Part shown: positions 45,880 through 55,819 of the stretch, one piece after another
Layout: each line of letters begins with the position of its first letter
Numbering within the stretch: the first letter of the stretch is position 1
Translations under genes and position numbers: made by a program
Notes under the pieces: generated by a model
Databases searched by the model: none
The model's input: only the letters and a program-made list of their open reading frames with translations
Told to the model about the DNA's origin: nothing
Assembly: GCF_004959855.1 (NCBI RefSeq)
Contig: NZ_SPNT01000014.1
Location: 1 to 55,819, forward strand
DNA length: 55,819 nt
Direction of reading: 5' to 3'
Origin: Nitratireductor sp. XY-223
GTDB taxonomy: Bacteria; Pseudomonadota; Alphaproteobacteria; Rhizobiales; Rhizobiaceae

Positions 45880-46222
45880 ATTAGGCGACTAGACGTCTGT
45901 GAATGCAACGGTTTCATAGCTTAAGCAACTCATATTGGGCTATCGTTTTAATAGAGAATGCGGCTATCCAGGTGGCGTTGATCAGCCCCTTGCGATCGGT
46001 TCAGTTTGATCGGTGTATGAGCGCCAAGTTCTCAGAAGCGACCAAATAAGGAACCGCACTTTGGGACTTTGATGACGAACCGGTACCGCCAGGCCCATTG
46101 CAATCGGATCTGCTCCTGCTCGATCTCTTCAGGATGGCGGAATCGTCGGGTGCTTCGGTACGAAGAACGCGCCGACAGGCATCGCGGGAAAGGGTTCGCG
46201 CCGGAGCCGGTCTGCCCTTTTT
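45880..46222. other. Intergenic, no gene recognised
   Basis: About 340 bases upstream of the LysR copy and downstream of the autotransporter barrel. Positions 46203-46240 match 7131-7165 and mark the common 3' region of the two autotransporter loci. Confidence 0.5.
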
Positions 46223-47081
46223 TCAAAGTCCCATTTTGACGCCCGCGGTTGCCTGCCATTTATCGAGGCTTCCATTGAAGGCACCGCGATAGTCGCCTTC
46301 GGCCCAAAGGCCCATGGTGCGCAAGGGGTTTTGCCACTGCACGCCGCCACCGAGCACATAGAAGCTGTCCGAAAGGCCCGGCGAAAGCGCCGTTCCGGCA
46401 ACCGTCGCGATAGGGCTTTCCAGGAACTCGTGCGCCAGGCCGGCCTGTGCGTAGAGCCGCGTGCCCGCCGCCGCGTCCCAGCCGAGGCGCGCGCCCAGGC
46501 GGCCCTCGAGACTGTCCGCGTTGCTGGAGGCCGTGTCCAGCCCGGCGCTGTCGCGGTAGCCGGCGATATCGATGCTCTGCCAGGTCAGTTGCGCCTGCGG
46601 CGTGAGCGTGAAGCGGTCGGAAAGAACGAACCCCTTGCCGACCTCCCCGGACACCGCCCAGCCGTTGGCATGGGTGCTGCCGAAGGCGCCGTCGGCACCC
46701 GTCACGTCCAGATCATAGCGCGGATAGGACGCAACCGCGTCCACACATAAAGGCCGCCATCGCGCCCGCATAGGTCAGCGAAACGCCGCCGCCATAGCCG
46801 GTCGTATCGTTCGTGCCGGCGCCAAGGCCCGTCGTCGCGTTGGTCGCATCGGTGTCGATGCGGCCGTAATGTGCGAAGACCGAGCGGGTCAGGCTGCCCG
46901 GACCGACCTGCGGGAACACCATGCCGACGCCGCTGCTGACCGTGAACGCGGACACGGCCTCGATGCCGTCGATGGAGAACGGCCCGCCCCCGGGCCGTCG
47001 GTCGTGTCGACGAAAACGGTGACGTCGCCCCGGGTCCTTTCGGCGCCAGTGTTGATGCCTGCGTCGCGCATTCCCGGTCAT
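46223..47081 (-). pseudogene. Autotransporter beta-barrel remnant with frameshifts
   Basis: The last 180 codons are a clear autotransporter barrel (VSGEVGKGFVLSDRFTLTPQ, LEGRLGARLGWDAAAGTRLY, FYVLGGGVQWQNPL, AEGDYRGAFNG, ending VKMGL). The preceding strand sequence (SGVGMVFPQVGPGSLTRSVF, YGGGVSLTYAGA) is in a different frame, with the shift near 46740 (one base lost and two gained). A short passenger start (INTGAERTRGDVTV) is in a third. Nearly all of the passenger is missing. It complements the passenger-only locus at 7180-7815. Confidence 0.8.
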
Positions 47082-47211
47082 CTCCTTCGCTCGGGTCTCG
47101 TTCGCTCCGCCGCCGCCATCGCGCCGGTGCCGTCATGCTGCCGGTACGCCGGTCTGTCTTGGCACGGCATGACTCAAAGCAGAAAACTCGGCGAAAATCG
47201 CTTTCCTCATC

Positions 47212-47331
47212 GAAACCGATGCTCGGCTTCTCGGGCGCCTTGTCGTTGTCGTGGTCGCAGGGCTTGATGGTGGTGGCCTTTACGTTGAGGGCGAGGGTTT
47301 TGATCGTGCCGGCATAGATGCCGTTGTCGTA
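47212..47331 (-). pseudogene. DUF736-like fragment
   Basis: A minus-strand stretch reading YDNGIYAGTIKTLALNVKAT then IKPCDHDNDKAPE resembles the start of DUF736 proteins, which are common on conjugative plasmids and integrative elements. The strand turns are recognisable but the rest is not conserved. It would be a trace of a former conjugative element. Confidence 0.4.
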
Positions 47332-47514
47332 TCTCCTGAGAGTAGTCCGAAGCCGCGAGATGAGAGGCCGCATGGGGCTTCGCCGCAGTGTCGGCACAGA
47401 ACGACACGGATAGTCAAAACCCGTCGGCATGACCGGCGTCACAGGCGGCGGGCAATCCTCCGCCACCATGATCACGTTCGGCTTTGGCATCGTCGCGTGG
47501 ATTGCCCCGTCGGC

Positions 47515-50500
47515 TCATGGCCCCGGAGACCCAGCTTCTGACGGTATTTGTTCATCCGGCTCGAACACGAGTTCCGGCACAACCGCTTCCCAGGTGTCGC
47601 ATTTCATCGAGTCGCGATACTTCAAATCCGATATCTCACGGCTCCAGCGGACAACGGCAAAAACTTCGGCCGAGCGGCAGCGTTGCCCTTGAGGCGGCTT
47701 GAAGCCATTTGCCAACCGCCCGACCATCCTGCCGGCCCGGTCCAGCAACTGCCAGCGCCCGCTATCCGATATGCGCACCTTCAACGGATCGCCTGGCGAC
47801 AACGCGGCAATGGCGCCATGCACGGAATCTCGCGCTTTGCAACGGCCGGCAAAACCCAGATCCACGTCCTGAAGACTGGCCCGGACATGACGATATCCGA
47901 GCGAGACTGAGTTGGGCGGAAGCTCCACCGGCTTGCGGTACACCACCGAAGAATTGCCGATTAACGCGTCCTGCAGCCCGTAAGGCCGCTGGAAGCGCGC
48001 CAGCGTCAGGGTCCGCCGGGCGCGCGTCATGGCCACATAGTATAGCCGGCGCGGTGCGTCTGCATCCTCGTCCTGTCCGAAACGGTCCCAGCCGCCGTCC
48101 AGCACGGCCACATGATCAAACTCCAGCCCCTTGGCCCGATGTGCGGTCAACAGCAGGAGGCCGTGCTGGCGGCGGCGTATGTCCCGGCCCCATTTCCGCC
48201 AGCCATTCGATAAAATGATCGATGGGAATTTCCCCGCCACCCCTCTCCAGGGCGTGTTCCTCGATGGCCTGCCGCAGCAGGTCATGCCAGGGATCGGACG
48301 GGCAGGTCTCAATCCAACCACGCAGCACCGCATCGTCAACAAGGCGCGGCTCCAATCCGCGCAACCAATCGACGAATGCCCGGGTCTCACGCAAACGCCA
48401 AAAGCCCGGTATCTCCTCGTTTCCCATTTGCACTGGAATTTCATTCATCTCGCAGAACGCGCGCACCGGAACCAGATATTTCCACTCGCGCGCGATCACT
48501 GCGCAACGTGACCAGTCCCAGTCCGGGTCAAGCGCGGCGATACGCTGCAACTCCGTCATCACGGATTGCGCCTGCGCAACCGGATCGCCCCCAGTGGGTA
48601 GGATTTGCACTCGTCCGCACGAAACCGGGTCCAGCTTTTCCCATGCGCCGCCCGGTGGGTTCCCGGTCCGTGCCCAGTTGACGCGGATAGGATGCTCTGC
48701 CTTCATCCGCTCGCGGGCCGGTGCAATCATCGCATTGGCTGCCGCAATGATGTGGCCCGTGGATCGGTAGTTTGCCGTCAAATAGACGGGACTGGGCCCG
48801 TAATCCGCCTTGAAGCGGCGGATGAAATCCACCGAAGCGCCGGTGAAGGCATACACGTTCTGATCATCGTCGCCGACCGCGAAAAGCGTCAGCTTGCTGG
48901 CGTCGCCCTCCAGCGTTCGCCCCGCCAGGGCCGATATCAAGGCGTATTGTTCAGGACCGATATCCTGGTATTCATCCACCAGGATCCAGCGGAACCCGGC
49001 CAGCAGGCGCTCGCGGCGCTCGTCTGCATCCTCCGGCGGCAGCCCCTCTCCATGCAGCAAATCAGCGGCACGGCGGAGCACTTCCCGGAACATCTCGTCA
49101 TCAGGACGTTCGGCCAGGCCGGTAAAGCTGGCTCCGGCCAGGCGCATCGCCAATGCATGGCAGGTAAGTACGGTCACACCGCGGGCATCATCGCCAATCA
49201 ACTCCGTAAGCCGGCGACGGATATCGATCGCCGCATGGCGGTTGTAGGTCAGGGCCAGGATGCCGCGGGCGCTTTCACGCCTGGCACGTATCAGATAGGC
49301 GATGCGATGAACCAGCACGCGCGTCTTGCCGGAGCCGGGACCTGCGAGCACCAATACGTTCTTCTGCTCCCGGCTGTCGGCCACGATCCGCTGCTGAACC
49401 GGATTTTTCAGGCTTTCGACGATAACCCGCCAGGACTCGAGTGTCGTCTCGCGGCCGATCTCCCTGTCCCGGTCGGGAAGCCAGCGCGCAAGAAATTCCT
49501 GCTCCTTCAAGGTGAAATAGTCCATGGCAAGTCGCAATGCCTCGCGCATGGCCTCGAGGCCACACTCGGCGAACGCCATCATTACATGAACCTGCAGCAC
49601 CTGTCCTTTGTAATGCAAGGCAAGGGGCGCGAAGTCCGCGCTGGAGAACCCGCGCCGTTCCAGCTGTGCCAGGCGGATAGCCATGGCTGGCCGGAACACG
49701 GTCAGACCCTTGTTCAGGCGGATCACTTCCTGCTCGTGCAGCCACAAAAGCGCGCGATCGAGCAGCTTATCCGGGTTTCGAACCCTGCTCTTCAGAACCA
49801 TATCGGCCTCGATCGCCTGCAATAGCTTGCCAAGCGTGGTTTCGGCCAATAAATCCGTACCTCGGCTGCCGGACGGCAGGCACGCAAGGAGATGCTCCAG
49901 CAGGCGCTCAGCCGCCTCACGCCGGATCGTGGCGGTCTCCTCCAGCGCCTCCCATTCGCGTTGCAGCGTCACCTGCACCGTCTCCGCATCGCGCTTTCGA
50001 ACCGTCAGGCAAGCGGCGGAACCATCCTCGCCCCGACCGTCATAGGAAATGCCGCGAATGATGCGCCACAGCCGTTCCGGCAGAGGATCGCTCAGCCCCC
50101 GATCCCGAAGGGCCTGTGCAGCAATGCGCAGATGCAGTAAGACGTCTTTCCCCTGCCCAGATCCGGTGCTGCCTCGCAGATGCGCGATCAGGGCGGTCTC
50201 CAAAGCTGCCGCTTCCCTGAGGCGCTTGAGGGAGGCCCGTTCCACGCCGGCATGGACTAATGCGGCCAGAACCGTGTCGTTGTTGGCAATTCCCAGCCGC
50301 TCAAGATCGTACAATGCCGCCCGCACGCGCTTGGGGCTTAACCCTGAAATCTCCATCAGTTCGTCGGTGCTGACGCCTTCGTCCGCATCGGCTTCGATCA
50401 GCGCTTCGGCGATACGAAGCAGCTGACTACGATAAGAATCGGCGATCCGTGCTTTGGCAAGTCGCATTTCGGCCTGTGCAATCGAGCTTACCCGGAGCGA

Positions 50501-52741
50501 GGACGGAAATATCTGAACGACATTTTCCTTCCGGGTCAAAAGCTGCGCCTCCTCCAGCCAGGCAACAGCAGTGCGCACGCGCGTATCGTCAGTGGCGGAA
50601 TCCCGCTCAAAGGCCTTGTCTTCGTCCTCGCCGAGGATTTCGCCTGCCGTAGCGATCACCTCGCCACCCAGGCGCTTCTTCCGATCCATTTTCCGCAACG
50701 CTCGCAGGATGCCCTGTATCTCCACCCGGCTCAGCCGCGAACGAGCCGACATACCGAACTGTCGCTCCACGTCATCCGCCGCATAAAGCAGCACGCAACG
50801 TGCCGGTTCACGATCCCTTCCCGCGCGGCCGGCCTCTTGCAGATAATTCTCCAGCGAGCCCGGGATATTGGCGTGGACGACCAGCCGCACATCCGGCTTG
50901 TCGATTCCCATTCCGAAAGCGTTGGTTGCGGCGATCGCCCGCAGTTCGCAGACGATGAACCGCCGTTGCACGTCCTTCTTGGTCTCCGGCGGCAGGCCTG
51001 CATGGTAATGGGCAACGGCCCAATCCTTCAATTGCAGAAACTCGGCGACCTCTTCGCTTTGCCGGCGTGTCGCGCAATAGACGATGGCCCGCCTGCCACG
51101 TCCGTCGGCAGATATGACGTCAATATCTGATGAATATGCGCGAACTTCTCGCCGATCGAGGTCGGGATGACCTCGAATGACAGATTAGTCCGCTCTGCAC
51201 CACCGGGGAAGACGGTCAGCGCGATGCCGAGCCTGTCCTGGAAATGCAGCACGATATCCTCCCTCACGTCCGGCTTCGCGGTCGCGGTCAGGCACAGCAC
51301 CGGGGGTATTGGTCCGTTGCCCGCCTTCTCGCGGATGAAGCGGCCCATATAGCGGTAGTCGGGACGGAAATCATGTCCCCAGCGTGACAGGCAATGCGCC
51401 TCGTCCAACACCCAGCTGCCGATCTCCCGCTGGTCGAGCGCCCGGCGGAGGGAACGGGCGCGGAGCTGCTCAGGCGAGATGAGGAGGATACCCGCATCCC
51501 CCAGCCGGACCCGGTTCAGCGCATCCGCGCGCTCGGGCATCGACAACAGCCCGTTGATGGTCACGCAGGAGCCGATCCCGCGGGCTTCCATCCCCGCTAC
51601 CTGATCGGCCATCAGCGCCACCAGTGGCGAAATCACCACCGTGAGCGCGCCGGTCTTGTCATAGCGCGACAGTGCCGGAATCTGATAGCAGAGCGACTTG
51701 CCGGTCCCCGTGGGCAGGATTCCCAGGACGTGTTTTCCCGCCATCGCCGCCTCGACGATGGCCCGTTGCAGCGGATATCCCTCCTCGTCGGCCGGCTCCG
51801 GCCGAAAGTCTAAGAAACCGAACCAGCGCTTCAGTTCTTTACGCGCATCGTGCCGCTCCCCGCACCAGATGCAGGCAGGATCGTTACAGGCGGTATCTCT
51901 GAGTTGCTGCACCAGGCGCCCGGCTTCCGGGAATTTGTGGCGGACCCAGGGCGGCATGACCGAGTTGCCGCCCGCCACGGACAGCCAGGCCAGCGCATAG
52001 GCCAGCGCCCAGCCCATTTCGCCCGCTTCTGCCCCAATTGCGTGCGCCTGGGTCATACAGGCGTCACCGTCCAGCCGTCGGCCGATCTCGGTCCGGGCTT
52101 CGGCGTCCGAAGGACGGCGTGCGTTGCGGAGTTCCATAAAGAAACCATCAAGCGCGCGATCGGCGCCATCGGGTTGCGCGACGCACAACCAGTGCAAGAT
52201 CAAAAGCAAATCCGGCGGAGCCCTTAGCAGCGCGCGCCGCTGATCGACAAAGACGCCCAGGGCCAGGCCTGCGTCGCGTTCCGGGTCGTTGATCTGCGCG
52301 CGCTTGAGGCCACCGTCCTGATAATGCTTGACGAGATGGTGATAGGGATTGCGGGGAAAGGCGAGCGGGCTGAGACGCAGGGTGTCCACAACTGGCAACT
52401 TCAATAGACGAAGATCCGGCTTCGCTGCAGCAAGATGCGGAAGGTCGAAGTCAATCAGATTGTGGCCGAGAATGAAAGTTGCACCGTCGGCGAAATCGTC
52501 AAGCTTCGCCAGCGCTGTCCTAAGGCTACCACCTTGGTAATTCAAGCTTCCGGCCGGTATCCCCGCGCACCGCATCGAAGGCATGGATACGGCAGTCTTT
52601 CTTGCTGACTTCGAGGTCGATCGACAGGCAGTTGGGCCGGAAAACTTCGGCCTGCTCCGATAATGCAGCGCCGGTCTGGGCGGGCCAGTACAGCCCGGCC
52701 CCCGATCCTGACGACGACGAATGAACAGGACTCCCCGCCAT
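47515..52741 (-). pseudogene. 3'-5' exonuclease-RecQ-UvrD fusion helicase, three frameshifts
   Basis: A single gene of about 1740 codons split over four frames. From ATG 52741: a DEDDh exonuclease (CLSIDLEVSKKD; GHNLIDFDLPHL), then a RecQ helicase (ILPTGTGKSLCYQ; VLDEAHCLSRWGHDFRPDY; later RAIVYCATRRQ and NYLQEAGRAGRD), a winged-helix/linker region, and a UvrD-type helicase (LAGPGSGKTRVLVH; WILVDEYQDIGPEQ; TAHRAKGLEFDHV; RRLYYVAMTRARR). Shifts lie near 52545, near 51110 and at the C4 run 48188-48191, where one extra base breaks the frame. The domain set fits DNA processing or defence. If the shifts are real the protein is dead; if they are sequencing errors it is a remarkable intact enzyme. 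The start is directly adjacent to the stop of an upstream small gene. Confidence 0.85.
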
Positions 52742-53127
52742 CTATCGAACGCCGTATATGTCGATACTTTCAAGCCAAATTTCGATTAGTTCCGTTTCTT
52801 CCTTGATCAGGTGCTGTTGGTATAGGCCAAAGGCGATTGCGCATGTTATCTCCAGAGAACTGAACGATTGGCTTCTGTCTTCAACGGCTATGACGGCATT
52901 CCACTTTTCAACGCCAATCAGAGTCCTGCTGACCGGGCACCGAAAGGTTTCACCTTTGGCAGTTCACAGGGGCTATTGAATGAATGCAGCACCCTCGAAT
53001 ATGGATTGGTGGGGATCTTGCCCCTAATCGGTGGCAACTGCGGCAACCTTCCGGCCTTTACACCCGTCGGGGCGTATGATTTGCTGATCGCCGGGCAGGC
53101 GGCGGCGCGTTCCATGACGTTGTTCAT
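52742..53127 (-). pseudogene. Small gene coupled to the exonuclease-RecQ-UvrD gene
   Basis: The ATG at 53127 has TTGGGGA upstream and reads NNVMERAAACPAISKSYAPT, then TGVKAGRLPQLPP. Around 52920-52965 the coding signal moves to another frame: VEKWNAVIAVEDRSQSFSSL and EETELIEIWLESIDIYGVR, ending in TAG at 52744-52742, immediately before the next ATG. Such tight coupling suggests a functional partner. About 127 residues if the frameshift is repaired. The family is unknown. Confidence 0.55.
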
Positions 53128-53138
53128 GTCGTTTTCCC

Positions 53139-53283
53139 CAAGATGCCGGCCCGGACAGCGGCGGCGACGCCGGCTAGCCCCTCCGGCGGGCCGGGCCCCG
53201 GATGCCGGCGACGGCGGCGCCGTTCGCGTCACGGGAAGTGTACCCCCCCCCCGGAATGTGGCTATGGAATGAATAGGCAAAAG
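53139..53283 (-). repeat. Recurrent upstream element, copy C (longest)
   Basis: It contains the outer block also present at 7879-7930 and the core at 53239-53280 (TGTGGCTATGGAATGAATAG with a run of nine or ten C upstream). It ends 12 bases before the start of the small gene at 53127, so it holds that operon's promoter or leader. Confidence 0.7.
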
Positions 53284-53468
53284 CGCGAGGCCGCCCGCCG
53301 GGCGCAATCCGCCAGCAGACCGGCCGCAACACCGCAGACACCCACGCCAGACCCGGGCCGGACCCACTTACCGGCTTTGACAGCAGCAACACCCAAGGAT
53401 TGTATCATGAGCGTTTCAGGTTCATCGGGCGCGAAGACATGCGCGCCCTTGTTATGGATGACACCAGG
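53284..53468. other. Intergenic with repeat flank
   Basis: Positions 53291-53342 match 11-73 at the left edge of the window. Nothing else is recognised before the DoxX gene. Confidence 0.5.
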
Positions 53469-54047
53469 CTAGGCCGGTGGCTGACCCGCGGCCCGCCCTT
53501 GCCACCAGCGCGACAGGAAGGAGTCAAGAGAGACCATTCCCGGTCCCCTGATCGCCACATAGACCAATGGCAAACACCAGAACAGGCGCTGGTCAAGGAT
53601 ATCGCCGGGGCGGCCGTTGAAGAGCGTGCCGAGATCGACGCCATGTTCCGTCCCATCGACATGGGTCTGGACGATGATGAAGACGATCATGCCGACCGCG
53701 CCGACGCGGGCAAAAAGCCCCAGAATGAACAGCACCGGCAGAATGATCTCGCCATAAGTGCCGGCATAGACCAAGATATGCACAGGAAGCGGCAGGGCAC
53801 TGACATGATAGCCGGCGGCCTCGAAAGCCTTGCCGGCGATCTGGATATAGGCGCCGTCCCTGACCTCGAACACGCCGAGCGGTCCGTCCCCGATCTTGGT
53901 CTTGGCCGAATTGAGGTAATAGACATAAAGCGTTGCCGCGAAAACGAGCCGCGAGAACAGCCCGAGGAACCAGCCGTCGGTCAGTCTTTCGATCATCCCG
54001 AAAACGCCGTCGTGCAAACGGTGGATCAATTCAACCAGCGAAGTCAT
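53469..54047 (-). CDS. DoxX-family membrane protein (bufferin locus)
   Basis: A 192-residue protein with four membrane helices typical of DoxX (FSRLVFAATLYVYYLNSA; VHILVYAGTYGEIILPVLFI; GAVGMIVFIIVQTHV; FWCLPLVYVAIRGPG). It ends a minus-strand set whose other members are DUF2282, DUF692-like and DUF2063-like, the usual content of copper-induced bufferin RiPP loci, where DoxX is the accompanying membrane protein. The ATG at 54047 has AAGGGG upstream. The frame is open upstream through the remains of the DUF2063 gene. Confidence 0.85.
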   Translation of the reverse strand: MTSLVELIHRLHDGVFGMIERLTDGWFLGLFSRLVFAATLYVYYLNSAKTKIGDGPLGVFEVRDGAYIQIAGKAFEAAGYHVSALPLPVHILVYAGTYGEIILPVLFILGLFARVGAVGMIVFIIVQTHVDGTEHGVDLGTLFNGRPGDILDQRLFWCLPLVYVAIRGPGMVSLDSFLSRWWQGRAAGQPPA

Positions 54048-54049
54048 TT

Positions 54050-54838
54050 TACTGCCCCTTGTTGTATGGTAAGGCCGGGCCAGGACGGTGAACACGCCAA
54101 CCTCCAGCATGGCTGCGATCGCTGCAGCCAGGTCAATTTCACCAGATTGCACGACGGCTGCGCCAAGCGTCGCGCCATCGATGAGCGTTTAGAGGAAAAC
54201 GGCGCCGCCCGGCGGCAATTGTCTACCTCATATCCGCGCCGCGTGATCAACCCGTCCTCCGGGATCGATGCCGGAAAGATGATAGCCCGCCCGGTTAGCC
54301 GAGAAAATCGCAACGGCGGCGAAGGCGGAGCACGTGGCAAATGCCGCGGGATGCGCGACAAAGCGGCGCTCAGCAAGGTCATCCCGTGCGATCACACTCA
54401 AGCGCCGCCGGGTCGGGCACCGGCGCATCGGCTACATGATAGGCGACTAAAGCGTCGGGTGATTAATGTGATACATAGCCAGCGTCTTTGGGTAATCCCA
54501 GCATTCGTCGGGCTGGAAGAGGCCACAGATGTCGCCAACGGCACGCCACAGCGCGGTGCGCGCCCTTTGTCTCTCAGAAAGTTGCGGCGGATTTCGGTGA
54601 GCGCCTGGTGAGGTGCGCCGCCGTCGCCCATGATGTTTTCGGCATGAACTCCAGGCAAACGGTCCAGTAGTCGCTCTGCAGGACGGTGTCGACATGGACC
54701 GTCCTTATTCCGGCGCAGGCGGCCATCGGCGGCAGCGACCGGACGCGGCTTCGGATGTGATGATGGCCTCCCGCTTCGACGGGCAGTCCAACCGCACGGC
54801 GGTGCCGCGCGGCTGGCATTGAAAAGGAAAGGTTCCGA
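54050..54838 (-). pseudogene. Decayed DUF692 and DUF2063 genes (bufB/bufC-like)
   Basis: Between the intact DUF2282 and DoxX genes only fragments remain. VDTVLQSDYWTVCLE plus, in another frame, HAENIMGDGGAPHQALTEIR match the start of DUF692 enzymes, the iron-dependent peptide-modifying family with a conserved HAEN motif. GLITRRGYEV, then RQLPPGGAVFL, a TAA, and TLIDGATLGAAVVQSGEIDL match the C-terminus of DUF2063 partners. Most of both genes is deleted, with frameshifts and an in-frame stop near 54190. The modification machinery is therefore lost here. Confidence 0.65.
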
Positions 54839-54839
54839 C

Positions 54840-55142
54840 TTATGTCGGCAGGTCGCGGTCAAGCGGCTCAAGGGAACCCATGCGGCCGCCCGGAAGTTCC
54901 ATGGTCGTGCAGGTGCCGTCTGCAACCAGCGTCCAGGCGTTGCCCTGGTAGTCAACCGTGGACGTGCCGGCGCAGGTGGTGCCGGGGCCGGCAGCGCAGT
55001 CGTTCTGGCCGGCAAGCGAAACGCCGTAGCACTTTTCCTTGGCGGATGCCGTGCCGGTGGCGGCAACAAGCGCTGCACCAGTCAGGGTCATGACGACTGC
55101 TCCGGCAACAGCGGTTGCACTGACAATTGTTTTTTTGGACAT
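54840..55142 (-). CDS. bufA1: DUF2282 bufferin precursor-type small protein
   Basis: A 100-residue protein with a signal peptide ([20 protein letters not shown]...ASA) and a mature core of DUF2282 type containing four cysteines: [19 protein letters not shown] and DGTCTT. DUF2282 proteins are precursors of bufferins, peptides exported to the periplasm and modified by DUF692/DUF2063 enzymes for copper handling. A good GAGGAG site precedes the ATG. The enzymes next to it are decayed, so the peptide may be unmodified or modified by enzymes elsewhere. Symbol assigned by family and context only. Confidence 0.85.
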   Translation of the reverse strand: MSKKTIVSATAVAGAVVMTLTGAALVAATGTASAKEKCYGVSLAGQNDCAAGPGTTCAGTSTVDYQGNAWTLVADGTCTTMELPGGRMGSLEPLDRDLPT

Positions 55143-55550
55143 GGTAATCTCCTCGGGGTTTAAAACTCAGGTGGGAAATTCGTCTTCCAGGATCGCGTCA
55201 GTGTGAACGCCGCAGGGTCCGGATCACTGTTCCCCGGCTTGGCAAAGCGCTTTCGACAGGGACGGACGACGGACGCGCACGCCCCTGTGCGCTCATTCGC
55301 CCAGCAGCGCTTCGCGAGTTTCGCAACGCCGACATCCAAGGCCCTTTATGCAGGGCGCGTCTTGCGTTGCCGTGCGTGCGCGTGCGGCCGCCGGCCGTTT
55401 CCTGTGGTGATTGCTTCATCATGATACTGACTTTCCTTGTCGTCTGGGTCGTCTGGGTCGTCTGGGTTGAAGAATGCCGGGCGGCGGCGTCGCCGCCCGG
55501 AAGTGCCTGGCGATTGCGGGCCCGGTGCTCGACAGGGCGCCGCGCCGCCT
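55143..55550. other. Intergenic with short tandem repeat
   Basis: About 400 bases between the DUF2282 gene and the porin end. It holds three tandem copies of the 9-base unit CGTCTGGGT at about 55441-55467 and the hairpin at 55477-55500. No gene is seen. Confidence 0.5.
55477..55500 (-). terminator. Hairpin after the porin gene
   Basis: A perfect 10-bp stem (CCGGGCGGCG with its complement) and a 4-base loop lie 50 bases downstream of the minus-strand porin stop. There is no strong T run, so this is a terminator-like or stabilising structure. Confidence 0.45.
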
Positions 55551-55819
55551 TTAGAAATTGCGCTGCAGACGCAACAGGCCCGTCGTCGCGTCGCCGCCGG
55601 CATAGCCCGCGGTTGGGCCCACGGCGGCATTGCTCTTGCCGAACCTGGTGTGGCGAACCTCGCCGCGCACCTCGACATTGGCGACCGGGTTCCACACGAG
55701 CACGCCCTCGACCGCCCAGGAGCTGATGCCCGAGCCCGCATCGCCGAGCTTCATGTTGCCCGCAACCGGCATCGCGTAGTAGCCGGACGAGTACTGGCCG
55801 CCGACCGAGCCCTTGAAGC
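55551..55819 (-). CDS. Porin, C-terminal end (partial)
   Basis: The last 88 or so residues of an outer-membrane porin of the Hyphomicrobiales type: FKGSVGGQYSSGYYAMPVAG, WAVEGVLVWNPVANVEVRGE, and the terminal LLRLQRNF ending in phenylalanine as required for barrel assembly. The start is beyond the right edge of the window. The WNPVAN-EVR pattern is characteristic of rhizobial/brucella-like general porins and is the best taxonomic clue in the window. Confidence 0.85.
   Translation of the reverse strand, partial: FKGSVGGQYSSGYYAMPVAGNMKLGDAGSGISSWAVEGVLVWNPVANVEVRGEVRHTRFGKSNAAVGPTAGYAGGDATTGLLRLQRNF

Noticed and set aside
48605-49825. Plus-strand open frame of 406 codons
   Set aside because: It is antisense to the UvrD part of the helicase fusion, where helicase motifs are unambiguous.
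53400-54611. Plus-strand open frame of 403 codons
   Set aside because: It is antisense to the DoxX gene and the decayed DUF692/DUF2063 genes, which have recognisable motifs.

Overview
The window reads as an accessory, decaying region of an alphaproteobacterial genome, probably Hyphomicrobiales. The partial outer-membrane porin at the right edge, the HATPase/PP2C partner-switching genes, the ABC_sub_bind lipoprotein-type receptor and the DnaG-like fragment all fit that group. This is judged from protein style only, and no genus is claimed. I saw no rRNA, tRNA or CRISPR array. Intact operons alternate with transposon debris, frameshifted genes, duplications and gene-free GC-rich stretches. The density of one-base indels means either real decay or base-calling errors, and several pseudogene calls depend on which.

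Layout. 0.8-1.7 kb: a LysR regulator, followed by a solo IS256-type end. 1.8-6.6 kb (minus): an FAD amino-acid oxidase-like gene and two translationally coupled GT4 glycosyltransferases. 7-10.3 kb: a truncated autotransporter passenger, a gene-poor stretch and an RTX protein. 10.7-13.7 kb: a LuxR regulator and a GIY-YIG nuclease gene split by an IS256 element with a 9-bp target duplication; removing the insertion restores one frame. 13.7-17.5 kb (minus): ABC_sub_bind receptor, GNAT protein and membrane PP2C phosphatase. 18-21.9 kb: an orphan Cmr2(Cas10)-Cmr3 pair with altered active-site motifs, then a lipoprotein gene carrying a nonsense codon. 22-26 kb: transposase and recombinase remnants, small proteins and a porin.

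26-34.5 kb is the most unusual part. A divergent pair of transcription units holds, on the right, a predicted membrane-anchored SF1 helicase with a periplasmic peptidoglycan-binding domain, a nuclease-like insert and C-terminal zinc ribbons. On the left is a minus-strand run of small membrane proteins that has been tandemly duplicated. A truncated DnaG zinc-finger gene and a GIY-YIG nuclease follow the helicase. 34.5-40.5 kb (minus): a secreted protein, then Amt ammonium transporter, HATPase/sensor protein and sensor-MFS fusion, which look like one signalling and transport operon.

40.6-47 kb is an insertion-sequence graveyard around a recently duplicated LysR gene, a peroxiredoxin and the beta-barrel half of a second broken autotransporter. 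47.5-53.1 kb (minus): a giant 3'-5' exonuclease-RecQ-UvrD fusion gene with three frameshifts, coupled to a small upstream gene. 53.5-55.1 kb (minus): a bufferin-type (DUF2282/DUF692/DUF2063/DoxX) locus with intact ends and a decayed middle. The right edge is the C-terminus of a porin. A short repeated element sits upstream of several unrelated minus-strand genes and may be a shared regulatory sequence.
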